A stretch of DNA of 8,828 nucleotides from an uncultured Pseudomonas sp. (GTDB lineage Bacteria > Pseudomonadota > Gammaproteobacteria > Pseudomonadales > Pseudomonadaceae). Position 1 is the first letter of the stretch. Each line of letters begins with the position of its first letter. The DNA is taken from positions 1 through 8,828 of the forward strand of contig NZ_CAMPHN010000176.1 in NCBI RefSeq assembly GCF_946885885.1, read 5' to 3'. Made by a program: the position numbers and the translations under genes. This document shows positions 1-6,377 of the stretch, one piece after another. Under the pieces are notes generated by a model. It was not told the DNA's origin. It was given only the letters and a program-made list of their open reading frames with translations, and made no database searches.

Positions 1-200
1 CCGCCACCGGCATGCCCCGCCGCACCGCCCAGGACACCCTGAACGCGCTGAGCGAGCTGGATATCGACTGCGTATTCGTGCAACAGGACGGCGAGCGCAA
101 TAATGCCGGGCACTACGCCATCCAAGACTGGGGCCCGATCGATCCAAAGTGGATCAGCGCCAATCTGGCGCGGGTCAAGAGCGTACTGGGTTATCCCTAA
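1..200 (+). CDS. 3' end of an unrecognised protein (truncated by window edge)
   Basis: The frame is open from the left edge (codons from base 3: Ala-Thr-Gly-Met-Pro-Arg-Arg) to a TAA at 198-200, so this is the C-terminal part of a longer protein that begins outside the window. The Met at base 12 could only give a 62-residue protein and has no ribosome binding site, so it is probably internal. The visible tail is soluble and mixed in character, with an aspartate/glutamate-rich stretch around DIDCVFVQQDGERNNAGHY and a terminal segment ending SVLGYP. There are no membrane segments and no motif I can assign. The codon bias matches the neighbouring genes. About 100 non-coding bases separate it from rlmF, so they need not be cotranscribed. 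I do not recognise the family. Confidence 0.6.
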   Translation, partial: ATGMPRRTAQDTLNALSELDIDCVFVQQDGERNNAGHYAIQDWGPIDPKWISANLARVKSVLGYP

Positions 201-303
201 CCGCCGAGGCCGCCAGCCCAGCTAGTGGGTTTTAACGCTATCGCAAGCAACCCGCGCTCAGCTGTGGGAAAATCCCGCGCCCCGAGCCTTAGATCCGCCC
301 GCC

Positions 304-1332
304 ATGTCCCTGCCGCCGAAACGCCCCAGCCGTAAACCCGCCGCATCGCGCCCTGCGCCTAGCAAACCAGTTGCAGGCAAGCCCGATGCAGCCAAGGGCC
401 AGTTGCACCCGCGCAACCGCCATCGGGGCAGCTACGACTTCCCCGCGTTGATCAAAGCCAGCCCGGAGCTGGCGGCCTTCGTAATCATCAATCCGTACGG
501 CAAGGAGAGCATCGACTTCGCCAACCCGGCGGCGGTCAAGGTGTTCAATCGGGCGCTGCTCAAGCAGTTCTACGGCATCGAACATTGGGATATTCCGGCG
601 GATTACCTGTGCCCGCCTATCCCTGGGCGCGCCGACTACCTGCATTACCTGGCCGATCTGCTGGCCAGCGGCAATGGCGGCCAGATACCGCGCGGGGCGC
701 AGGTGCGTGCACTGGATATCGGCGTGGGCGCCAATTGCATCTACCCGCTGCTGGGTAACCGCGAATATGGCTGGAAGTTTCTCGGCGCGGATATCGCCGC
801 CAGCGCCATCGCCTCGGCCAAGGCCATCGTGCAGTCCAATCCCGGGCTAAGCGGAGCCATCGAATTGCGTCAGCAAGCCGATCCCGCCCATATCTTCCAG
901 GGCCTGCTGCACGCCGACGAACGCTTCGACCTGACCCTGTGCAACCCGCCGTTCCACGCCAGCGCTGAGGAAGCCGCCAGCGGCAGCAAGCGAAAATGGC
1001 GCAATCTGGGCAAACTCGACCCCAAACGCAAACTGCCGGTGCTGAACTTCGGCGGCCAGGCGGCGGAGCTGTGGTGCCAGGGCGGCGAGGCGGCCTTCGT
1101 CGCCCGGCTGATCAAGGAAAGTGCGGAGGTCGGCCGGCAAGTGCTGTGGTTCAGCAGCCTGATATCCAAGGTCGGCAACCTGCCCGGCGTCTACAGCGCG
1201 TTGAAAAAAGCCGGCGCGCTGGACGTGCGCACCCTGGAAATGGCCCAGGGCCAGAAGCAAAGCCGCTTCGTCGCCTGGACCTTTCTTACGCCACTGCAAC
1301 AACTGGAGTGGCAGCAGCAGCGCTGGAGATAA
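304..1332 (+). CDS. rlmF: 23S rRNA (adenine(1618)-N(6))-methyltransferase RlmF
   Basis: RlmF (YbiN) is a cytoplasmic SAM-dependent enzyme that methylates N6 of A1618 in 23S rRNA. The 342-residue product has the family's layout. The SAM-binding motif I is [12 protein letters not shown] at about residues 137-148, and the amino-methyltransferase catalytic motif NPPF lies at 214-217, followed by the family-typical HASAEEA and [10 protein letters not shown] segments. The early block [22 protein letters not shown] also matches the family. The protein is somewhat longer than the E. coli enzyme (about 308 residues) because residues 1 to about 34 form a Lys/Arg/Pro/Ala-rich tail, probably disordered and RNA-contacting. 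The ATG at 304 has no clear Shine-Dalgarno sequence, so a later start inside the tail cannot be excluded, although the tail is in frame and shows normal codon use. The gene stands alone and converges on the next gene. Confidence 0.95.
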   Translation: MSLPPKRPSRKPAASRPAPSKPVAGKPDAAKGQLHPRNRHRGSYDFPALIKASPELAAFVIINPYGKESIDFANPAAVKVFNRALLKQFYGIEHWDIPADYLCPPIPGRADYLHYLADLLASGNGGQIPRGAQVRALDIGVGANCIYPLLGNREYGWKFLGADIAASAIASAKAIVQSNPGLSGAIELRQQADPAHIFQGLLHADERFDLTLCNPPFHASAEEAASGSKRKWRNLGKLDPKRKLPVLNFGGQAAELWCQGGEAAFVARLIKESAEVGRQVLWFSSLISKVGNLPGVYSALKKAGALDVRTLEMAQGQKQSRFVAWTFLTPLQQLEWQQQRWR

Positions 1333-1363
1333 GCGCTGCGACGAATGACAGCGGCAAGCTTTT

Positions 1364-1440
1364 GTAGGGTGGACATGGCGAAGCCTTGTCCACCGATAGC
1401 GCCCCTGATGGCGGACAAGCCTTCGGCATGTCCGCCCTAC
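1364..1440. repeat. REP-like doublet of two inverted hairpins
   Basis: The element starts GTAGGG and ends CCCTAC. Inside are two 27-nt hairpins in opposite orientation. The first, at 1368-1394, has arms GGTGGACA/TGTCCACC plus an inner GGC-gaa-GCC. The second, at 1410-1436, has arms GGCGGACA/TGTCCGCC plus an inner GCC-ttc-GGC. A closely similar doublet lies at 4611-4682. It sits between the 3' ends of rlmF and the methyltransferase gene, a typical place for REP/BIME elements, where such hairpins may protect transcript ends or bind gyrase or IHF (known for REPs generally, not shown here). Confidence 0.85.
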
Positions 1441-1482
1441 GAGGTGAACCGCACACCCCCGGATTTGGGCTACGCCACTGAC

Positions 1483-2268
1483 CTACGCCAAGCTACGTAC
1501 GGCAAAGCCCATATAGGAAATCGACAGGTCGCGGCTTTGCCGTAGCCGCAACCGCTGCCCGAGTTCGGCAAAGGGCATGAGGCCCAACTTGGTCCGCCAC
1601 AACGCCAACAACAGGCCGAATGGGTTGAGCCGCGGCGATAATCCAGCGAACTCGCAGCCGATCAGCCCCCGTGCCTGCATGCCGGTCTGTAGCTCGTGCG
1701 GTCGGATAAATTTCTCCCACACATGGACATCGGCCGGTATGAAGCGCGTCGGCGGCCAATCCTGGGCCAGCTTGATCGCCACCAGTTTGCTGCGCCGCGT
1801 GCGGTTGATGGTATCGAACAGCAGCACCCCGCCCGGCTTGAGCACCCTGCCGATTTCACCGAGGACGGCATCGAGGTCGTCCACGTGCTCGAAGACATCG
1901 CAGCAGCACACCAGGTCGAAGCTGCGATCGTCGAACGGCAGCGCTTCACCGCGCCCGGACAGGTAACGAATATTTAGCCCGCCCCGCTGAGCATGCACCC
2001 TAGCCGCCTGCAAGGTGGGTTCGGAAGGATCTACCCCGGTGACCTGGCAGCCCAGCGCAGCGAACTCTTCGGCCAGCAATCCACCGCCACAGCCCACATC
2101 CAGCACCTGCAACCCGCTCGGTTGCAGGCCCATGCGCTGGACGATGACGTTGCGGAAATAGGCCGCACGCGGCGGATTGAGGGAGGTACGCAGAATGGCC
2201 ATAAAGCCATCCTCGTCCCACCAAGTGGGGGCTACACGGTTATAGATATCGTTATCGATATGCGGCAT
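1483..2268 (-). CDS. UbiG-like class I SAM-dependent methyltransferase
   Basis: A 261-residue soluble methyltransferase. The N-terminal NDIYNRVAPTWWDEDG block resembles the xxxxAxxWWDxxG start of UbiG. Motif I is VLDVGCGGG at 55-63, and the acidic end of strand 2 is at D80 (GVDPSE). ALPFDDRSFDLV at 109-120 and RVLKPGGVLLFDTINRT at 141-157 follow, then the UbiG-like HVWEKFIRPHEL at 182-193 and a closing SISYMGFA. UbiG performs both O-methylations in ubiquinone synthesis. This copy is 20-30 residues longer than usual UbiG and lies beside an ArsR repressor rather than in a ubiquinone or gyrA context, so it may be a paralogue acting on another substrate. It has three adjacent cysteines at 121-123. 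The start has a GAGGT 4 nt before the ATG. It lies 27 nt after the regulator's stop codon, suggesting one operon and control by that repressor. Confidence 0.85.
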   Translation of the reverse strand: MPHIDNDIYNRVAPTWWDEDGFMAILRTSLNPPRAAYFRNVIVQRMGLQPSGLQVLDVGCGGGLLAEEFAALGCQVTGVDPSEPTLQAARVHAQRGGLNIRYLSGRGEALPFDDRSFDLVCCCDVFEHVDDLDAVLGEIGRVLKPGGVLLFDTINRTRRSKLVAIKLAQDWPPTRFIPADVHVWEKFIRPHELQTGMQARGLIGCEFAGLSPRLNPFGLLLALWRTKLGLMPFAELGQRLRLRQSRDLSISYMGFAVRSLA

Positions 2269-2295
2269 ACCAACCTCGACTACCCGTTTGAAATG

Positions 2296-2625
2296 CTATG
2301 CGTCCGGCTTGCCGGCACGAATCCTGGCGATCGCCGCGCTTTCCTTTTTCAGCGGCCCGCCCACCGGGCAGACCCCGGCCAGAAAGTTGTGCATGGCGGC
2401 GACCAGGTTGTCCTGAACGATGCTGTAGTGGATGAACTGACCGTGCCGCTCGCTGCGCACCAGGCCGGCATGTTCGAGAATTTTCAGGTGTTTGGAGAGC
2501 GCCGGCTTGCTCATCTCGAAGCGCTCGGCGATCTCGCCCGCGGTCAACGAGGTCTCGGATAGATAGGCAAGAATCTTGCGCCGCGGGGTGGAGGCCAGGG
2601 CTTCGAAGACTGCATCGATACTCAT
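2296..2625 (-). CDS. ArsR/SmtB-family (SdpR-like) winged-helix repressor
   Basis: A 109-residue DNA-binding protein with the full ArsR winged helix. The N-terminal helix is VFEALASTPRRKILAYL, the helix-turn-helix TAGEIAERFEMSKPALSKHL covers about 28-47, and KILEHAGLVRSERHGQFIHYSI forms the wing at 48-69. It lacks the ELCVCDL metal-binding box of ArsR/SmtB sensors. Its only cysteine is C86 in FLAGVCPVGG, so arsenite or zinc sensing by the classical site is unlikely, and the sequence resembles the SdpR-type autorepressors. An in-frame TAA two codons before the ATG fixes this as the earliest possible start, yet no Shine-Dalgarno is visible in the AT-rich leader. It is followed by the methyltransferase after 27 nt and probably controls that operon and possibly the divergent DCC gene through the palindrome just upstream. 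Confidence 0.9.
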   Translation of the reverse strand: MSIDAVFEALASTPRRKILAYLSETSLTAGEIAERFEMSKPALSKHLKILEHAGLVRSERHGQFIHYSIVQDNLVAAMHNFLAGVCPVGGPLKKESAAIARIRAGKPDA

Positions 2626-2628
2626 AAA

Positions 2629-2659
2629 TTAATTAACTAAATAGCTAAATGTGAATTAA
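2629..2659. promoter_or_regulatory. Candidate operator: AT-rich imperfect palindrome in divergent promoter region
   Basis: Arms TTAATTaAC (2629-2637) and GTgAATTAA (2651-2659) pair at eight of nine positions around a 13-nt centre that contains TAGCTA. The patch is strikingly AT-rich in a GC-rich window and begins 3 nt before the ArsR-type start codon, within the 79-nt gap to the divergent DCC gene. ArsR-family repressors commonly bind AT-rich inverted repeats over their own promoter, so this is the natural candidate site. That role is inferred from position and symmetry only. Confidence 0.5.
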
Positions 2660-2704
2660 GCTTACGCCCGTCCAAGCAATCTGCCAAGCAGACCAGGAGC
2701 CGAG

Positions 2705-3115
2705 ATGAGCGCAATGAAGATCCCCGATGAAGGCGTATGGCTGGTGTATGACGACGAATGCCCGGTGTGCCGAACCTATTGCAGCTATATCCGCATTCGC
2801 CAGGCGGTGGGCCGGTTGCATCTGGTCGACGCGCGTCAGCCCGGCGCACTGATGGACGAAATCACCGCCGCGGGCCTGGATATCGATCAGGGCATGGTGC
2901 TGAAAATGTCCGGGCAGCTCTATTACGGTGCCGACGCCATCCATATGCTGACGCTGTTGAGCAGCCCATCCGGCCTGTTCAACCGGTTCAACTACTACCT
3001 GTTCAGCACCCGCCTGGGTTCACGGATTCTCTACCCGCTGGGCAAGGCCGTGCGCAATCTGGTGCTCAAGGTGCTGGGCATCCGCTACATCGAGAACCTC
3101 AAGCAGCCGCACTGA
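2705..3115 (+). CDS. DCC-family (DUF393) thiol-disulfide oxidoreductase-like protein
   Basis: A 136-residue protein of the DCC/DUF393 family, thioredoxin-like small proteins with a CxxC near the N-terminus. The motif here is VYDDECPVC, with C19 and C22 as the putative redox pair and an additional C26. The family usually has YDGxCPxC, so the Gly is replaced by Asp (DDEC). The middle holds the family-typical RLHLVDARQPGA and the DxGMVLKMSGQLYYGADAIHML strand-turn-helix, and the C-terminal part is hydrophobic and aromatic (FNRFNYYLF, SRILYPLGKAVRNLVLKVLG). There is no signal peptide. The ATG at 2705 is well supported by AGGAG at 2695-2699. The substrate is unknown for most family members. It is divergent from the ArsR-type gene and may share its operator, and its stop is only 6 nt from the stop of the opposing permease gene. 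Confidence 0.88.
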   Translation: MSAMKIPDEGVWLVYDDECPVCRTYCSYIRIRQAVGRLHLVDARQPGALMDEITAAGLDIDQGMVLKMSGQLYYGADAIHMLTLLSSPSGLFNRFNYYLFSTRLGSRILYPLGKAVRNLVLKVLGIRYIENLKQPH

Positions 3116-3121
3116 TAGGTA

Positions 3122-4366
3122 TTACCAGGGCAACCAACCGCCCAGGCCCAGCCACAACCCGGCGAGGCTCATGCTCAGTAGCGTGACCGGGAAACCGCTG
3201 CGGGCGAAATCCACGAAGCTCAGCAGCACGCCCTGACGGCGGGCGCTCTCGGCGACTATCAGGTTGACCACGCTACCGATCAGCAGCAGGTTGCCGGCCA
3301 GCGTCGACATCACCGCCAGCCCCACCAGCACGGGCTCGGAGGCATCGGGCACGGCGCCGAGCAGGAGGATCACGAAGGGCACGTTGCCGATCAGGTTGCT
3401 GGCCAGCAGGGAAAAACTGGCCAGCGACAATACGCCCTCGGGCAACAAGCCATAGTCCCCCAGCATCGCGGCCACGGCGGCCACCTCCGGCAGGCCCAGG
3501 GCCGCGCCCGTGACCACGAACAAGCCGGCGAACAACAGCAGCAGGTTCCAGTCGACCTTGTGCACATAGTCGCGGCTGTCGACGCGGCGCGAAATCATCA
3601 GCAGCGCGGCGACCAGCAGCGCCGATAGCTCGCGTGGCATGGCGGTGGAAAACAGCCCGAGCAGCACCAGGGTCGCCAGCAAGGGTTTGAGGTAACTGTG
3701 CGCGCCATAGATGCGCGCGACCGGTGTCTCTTCGACCATCCGCTCGTTCGGCACGCCCCAGCGCTTGCGCCATTGCAGCCAGATCACCGCATAGGCGATC
3801 GCCAGGGCAGCCAAGGCCGGCGGGCCGGCGATACAGGCATACGTCCAGAAATCCAGGCCGCCGGCCTGGCCGATCAGAATGTTCTGCGGGTTGCCGATCA
3901 GGCTGGCGGAAGAGCCGGCGTTACAGGACAACGCCAGCGCCAGCAGAAACGGCCGTGGATCGAGGCCGCGGGCCAATAGGCTGTGGCACAGCAGCGGCGT
4001 CAGGGCGAAGGCGACTATGTCGTTGACCAGCACCGCCGACAGCAGCCCGCCGAGCACCACCACGCCGCCCAACAGTCGCGCCGGGCGCTGGGCATGGTGG
4101 TTGAGCCACTCGTTGAGCCAGGCATAGACCCCGGAAAAATCGAACTGCGCGGAAATCAGCATCAGCGCCAGCAACAGCAAGAGCGCGCCGGCATCCAGAT
4201 GACCGGCCGCCTCGCCTGGCGACTGCGCGCCACTGAACAGCAACACTACCGCGGCGCAGCCGGCGATCCAGCTGCGATCGACGCGCAAGCCACGAATACC
4301 GCCCGCGGCCATGCCCAGGTAGGTCAAAATGAACAGGCCCAGCACCACCCATGACGTCATCGCCAT
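3122..4366 (-). CDS. ArsB/NhaD/SLC13-type inner-membrane ion permease
   Basis: A roughly 414-residue polytopic membrane protein of the ion transporter superfamily (CitMHS/ArsB/NhaD/DASS-like), with about ten to twelve hydrophobic segments. Numbered from the ATG at 4366, signature blocks are LVNDIVAFALTPLLC at 113-127, SSASLIGNPQNILIG at 152-166, ASNLIGNVPFVILLLG at 322-337 and STLAGNLLLIGSVVN at 354-368. The GNPQN and GNLLLIGS blocks are the two pseudo-symmetric re-entrant loops that bind substrate and cation in this superfamily. The substrate (arsenite, Na+/H+, dicarboxylate or another anion) cannot be decided from sequence. The frame can extend to a GTG at 4384, but ATG 4366 or 4360 follows a G-rich stretch and begins directly before the first membrane helix, so I prefer it. 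The gene is convergent with the DCC gene, with only 6 nt between stops. Confidence 0.85.
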   Translation of the reverse strand: MAMTSWVVLGLFILTYLGMAAGGIRGLRVDRSWIAGCAAVVLLFSGAQSPGEAAGHLDAGALLLLLALMLISAQFDFSGVYAWLNEWLNHHAQRPARLLGGVVVLGGLLSAVLVNDIVAFALTPLLCHSLLARGLDPRPFLLALALSCNAGSSASLIGNPQNILIGQAGGLDFWTYACIAGPPALAALAIAYAVIWLQWRKRWGVPNERMVEETPVARIYGAHSYLKPLLATLVLLGLFSTAMPRELSALLVAALLMISRRVDSRDYVHKVDWNLLLLFAGLFVVTGAALGLPEVAAVAAMLGDYGLLPEGVLSLASFSLLASNLIGNVPFVILLLGAVPDASEPVLVGLAVMSTLAGNLLLIGSVVNLIVAESARRQGVLLSFVDFARSGFPVTLLSMSLAGLWLGLGGWLPW

Positions 4367-4529
4367 GCCGCCCCCGAATTCCACGTGTTAACGCCTACCC
4401 TGCTCGCAGTGGCGCGGCAGCACTCTAACCGCGGCGCGAAGTGGCGAGAAGCAGGACAAGGTAGTTAGCGGCAAAAATACTCTGAGCGATGCTGCCCCCC
4501 GCTGAAGCGGAGACAAAAGATGTGCTCTT
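4367..4529. other. Non-coding leader region of the permease gene
   Basis: This stretch lies upstream of the minus-strand permease and before the first hairpin element. The short frames crossing it have no binding sites and no family resemblance. I looked for a minus-strand promoter and found no convincing -35/-10 pair, though the AT-rich patch around 4470-4485 is the most likely area. Together with the two repeat elements and the terminator that follow, it makes up the whole gap between the permease and beta-propeller genes. Confidence 0.5.
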
Positions 4530-4597
4530 GTAGCCCGGATGCAATCCGGGGGCAGGTTGCAGGACCGACATCGCTTCCCGGATTGCATCCGGGCTAC
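4530..4597. repeat. REP-like element: perfect 21-bp inverted repeat
   Basis: The left arm at 4530-4550 begins GTAGCCCGGATGCAATCC, and the right arm at 4577-4597 is its exact reverse complement, separated by 26 nt. Each arm is itself a small hairpin (CCCGGAT-gca-ATCCGGG), so this is a pair of inverted REP units. It belongs to a different sequence family from the GTAGGGTGGACA elements 13 nt away. It lies beyond the terminator of the beta-propeller gene. Confidence 0.88.
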
Positions 4598-4610
4598 GAA
4601 GTGCGCTTTG

Positions 4611-4682
4611 GTAGGGTGGACATGGTGGAGCCTTGTCCACCGCGTCCAGAGGGCGGACAAGCCTTCGGCATGTCCGCCCTAC
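4611..4682. repeat. REP-like doublet, second copy of the 1364-1440 element
   Basis: It has the same architecture as the element at 1364-1440: GTAGGG start, CCCTAC end, a first hairpin at 4615-4641 (GGTGGACA/TGTCCACC arms, inner GGT-gga-GCC) and an inverted second hairpin at 4652-4678 (GGCGGACA/TGTCCGCC). The second hairpin is identical in both copies. The spacer differs in sequence and length (10 nt here, 15 nt at the first copy), as expected for dispersed REP doublets where only the hairpins are maintained. Confidence 0.87.
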
Positions 4683-4743
4683 GAGACTGGCGGGAAACTG
4701 GCGCACGGAAAAACGCCTTTAACAGACCGAATCCCGCATGCTG

Positions 4744-4785
4744 AAAAAGGGGCCGGCCGAGCGTGAAGCAATCACGCCGGCCGGC
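4744..4785 (-). terminator. Rho-independent terminator of the beta-propeller gene
   Basis: Read on the minus strand, a GC-rich stem (GCCGGCC pairing with GGCCGGC, extended by GCGTGA/TCACGC across a small bulge) closes a short loop and is followed by CCCTTTTT, the classic stem plus U-tract. It begins 8 nt after the stop codon of the gene at 4794-6161, in the right orientation to end its transcript before the REP elements and the permease gene. Confidence 0.85.
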
Positions 4786-4793
4786 AGCAGGCT

Positions 4794-6161
4794 TTACTTG
4801 ACCAGTTCGAAGAGCGCGACGTTGCCGCTTTTCTCCAAGCCGGTCACCAGGAAATGCCGCCCTTGGTGTTCGACATGGGCCAAGCCTTCCGGCGCCAGGT
4901 TACCCGCGCCAGCGCCCTCGCCCACCCCGATCACCTGCAGCACCCGGGGCTGCGCCGGCTGGTCCAGATCGATCAGCGCCAGGGCGTCTGCGCGCTCCAG
5001 GGACGCAACGGCCAGGCGCTTGCCGAAGGCGTCGAAACTCACCACGCCTTCTGGTTCGCTGCCTTTATTGGGGCTGCGCTGGTCCGGATAGACACCGGCT
5101 TTGGCCGCCATATCGTCGAGCTGGCTGCCGCTATCGCCGAGCAGCTCGCCGCTGGCGCTATCGAACACGCTGATCGTGCGTCCGCCGCCGCTGGGCAGCC
5201 CGGCTTTGGTCTTGGCGATTTTCGGGTCGCTGTCGCCTTCGTCGGCGCTGATCAGGTAGCGGCCATCGGCGCTGACGGCCAGGGCATCCGGTTCGCGCAA
5301 GGCGAACAGCTCGGCGCTCGGCTCATAGCGACCATCGTCCAGCACATCGGCGGCATGGCGCACCGTGCCCAGGCCGAACACCTTGTGCAGCTCGCCTTGC
5401 AGCACATCGACCACCGCGATGGCGTTGTTTTCCTGCAGGCTGACATAGGCGCGCGTGCCGTCCGGGCTGAAGGCCACGTATTCGGGCTCGATATGCTCGG
5501 CACTGGTGCCGAAAGGGATCTTCAGCTCCTCGCCATCGATCGCCCGCTCCAGCAGGCGCTTATGTTCGGCCTGGGTGGCGCCTTCCACTCCGGCCAGGTC
5601 CGGCAAGGCGATTTGGCGGTGCTTGGCCTGCGCCAGACCCTCGCGCAGATCGATCACGCTGATCGAGCCTTCGCCGCTGTGAAAGCCCTCGCCCTCGCGC
5701 ACATAGCCTTCGCCCTCGTTGGCCACCACGAGGAAGTCACCGGCCGGCGAAAACGCCAGGCTGTCCGGCCAGATACCGATCTCCAGACGCTTTAGCAGCG
5801 TGCCGTCGGTGGCCGAGCGGAACTCCACACGGCCGTTGTTCAGGCCGTCTCTGTCGCGTACGCACACCGCGAACATATCTTCGCTGGGATGGAAGGCCAC
5901 CGAAGTGATCTCCCCGGCGTCCTGGCCCATCAGGGTATGCCGGGCAATCCGCTGCAGGCCAGTGCTCGGGTCGAGCCGGAGGATATCCACCAGCCCCTCG
6001 ACGCTGTTGGACACGATCGCGCGCATGCTCGACGTCTGCACACCAACGATTTCAGTGCCCAGGGGGAAGCCGCTCTGGTAAACCGACGAGGCTTTCAATT
6101 CGAGTGCCGAGGCCATCGGGGCCAGGGCAAAAACCGCACAGAGGGCGGGAATACGCAGCAT
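4794..6161 (-). CDS. Exported beta-propeller protein, choice-of-anchor I type
   Basis: A 455-residue secreted or periplasmic protein. The start ATG at 6161 has an AAGGA ribosome site about 9 nt upstream and begins a signal peptide (MLRIPALCAVFALAPMASA, probable cleavage after ASA at 17-19). The frame stays open a further 77 codons upstream, but that extension is Arg/Cys-rich, lacks a binding site and would bury the signal peptide. The mature part is a series of propeller blades with YVAFSPDG-like cores: WPDSLAFSPAGDFLVVANEG (131-150), EPEYVAFSPDGTRAYVSLQ (225-243), EPDALAVSADGRYLISADEG (290-309), SEPEGVVSFDAFGKRLAVAS (368-387) and APEGLAHVEHQGRHFLVTGL (423-442). The ANEG/ADEGD and SEPEGV motifs match the choice-of-anchor I family, found in surface and phosphatase-associated proteins. 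Catalytic activity is not evident and the ligand is unknown. It has its own terminator and stands as a single transcription unit. Confidence 0.85.
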   Translation of the reverse strand: MLRIPALCAVFALAPMASALELKASSVYQSGFPLGTEIVGVQTSSMRAIVSNSVEGLVDILRLDPSTGLQRIARHTLMGQDAGEITSVAFHPSEDMFAVCVRDRDGLNNGRVEFRSATDGTLLKRLEIGIWPDSLAFSPAGDFLVVANEGEGYVREGEGFHSGEGSISVIDLREGLAQAKHRQIALPDLAGVEGATQAEHKRLLERAIDGEELKIPFGTSAEHIEPEYVAFSPDGTRAYVSLQENNAIAVVDVLQGELHKVFGLGTVRHAADVLDDGRYEPSAELFALREPDALAVSADGRYLISADEGDSDPKIAKTKAGLPSGGGRTISVFDSASGELLGDSGSQLDDMAAKAGVYPDQRSPNKGSEPEGVVSFDAFGKRLAVASLERADALALIDLDQPAQPRVLQVIGVGEGAGAGNLAPEGLAHVEHQGRHFLVTGLEKSGNVALFELVK

Positions 6162-6244
6162 GGCGAAGATCCTTATGCAAGACGGGGAATGAACGAAACC
6201 GCAGCAGTCTCCACCGCCAAAGTGACCGGCTGATGACGGATAGA

Positions 6245-6260
6245 TGTCGTGCAAACGACA
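6245..6260. repeat. Short perfect inverted repeat in divergent promoter region
   Basis: TGTCGT and ACGACA flank GCAA within the 216-nt space between the beta-propeller gene and the divergent solute-binding gene. It could be an operator half-site pair or a small hairpin. There is no U-tract, so it is not a terminator. Its function is unknown, and a 6-bp arm can arise by chance. Confidence 0.3.
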
Positions 6261-6377
6261 CCGCCCACCCGCTATACGCCCAAGCGCTCGCGGTCCCTGC
6301 CGCTCACCTACACTGCAAGTAAGATGCATACGGGACGGCCGCCGAGCACCGCCCAGTCGCGCTACCGAGGGAATTGG

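Noticed and set aside
996..1367. 123-codon plus-strand frame overlapping the end of rlmF
   Set aside because: Out-of-frame shadow inside rlmF with Arg/Gly-rich composition and no ribosome binding site.
1483..4366. Arsenic resistance operon (ars) spanning regulator, methyltransferase and permease
   Set aside because: The regulator lacks the ELCVCDL site, the methyltransferase is UbiG-like rather than ArsM-like, no arsenate reductase is present, and the permease is a separate transcription unit whose superfamily has many substrates.
4530..4682. CRISPR array or attachment site
   Set aside because: The repeats are inverted, of two different families and not regularly spaced; they fit REP doublets. 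No integrase, tRNA or cas gene is nearby.
4854..5795. 313-codon open frame on the plus strand
   Set aside because: It lies wholly antisense to the beta-propeller gene, which has a signal peptide, blade motifs, binding site and terminator. The product resembles no family and its composition is what GC-rich codon bias produces on the opposite strand.
6249..6377. 43-codon N-terminal extension of the SBP_bac_3-like protein
   Set aside because: The same reasoning applies: a strong GAGGG site and a signal peptide begin at 6378, and the upstream residues are Arg/Pro/Thr-rich and unlike the family.
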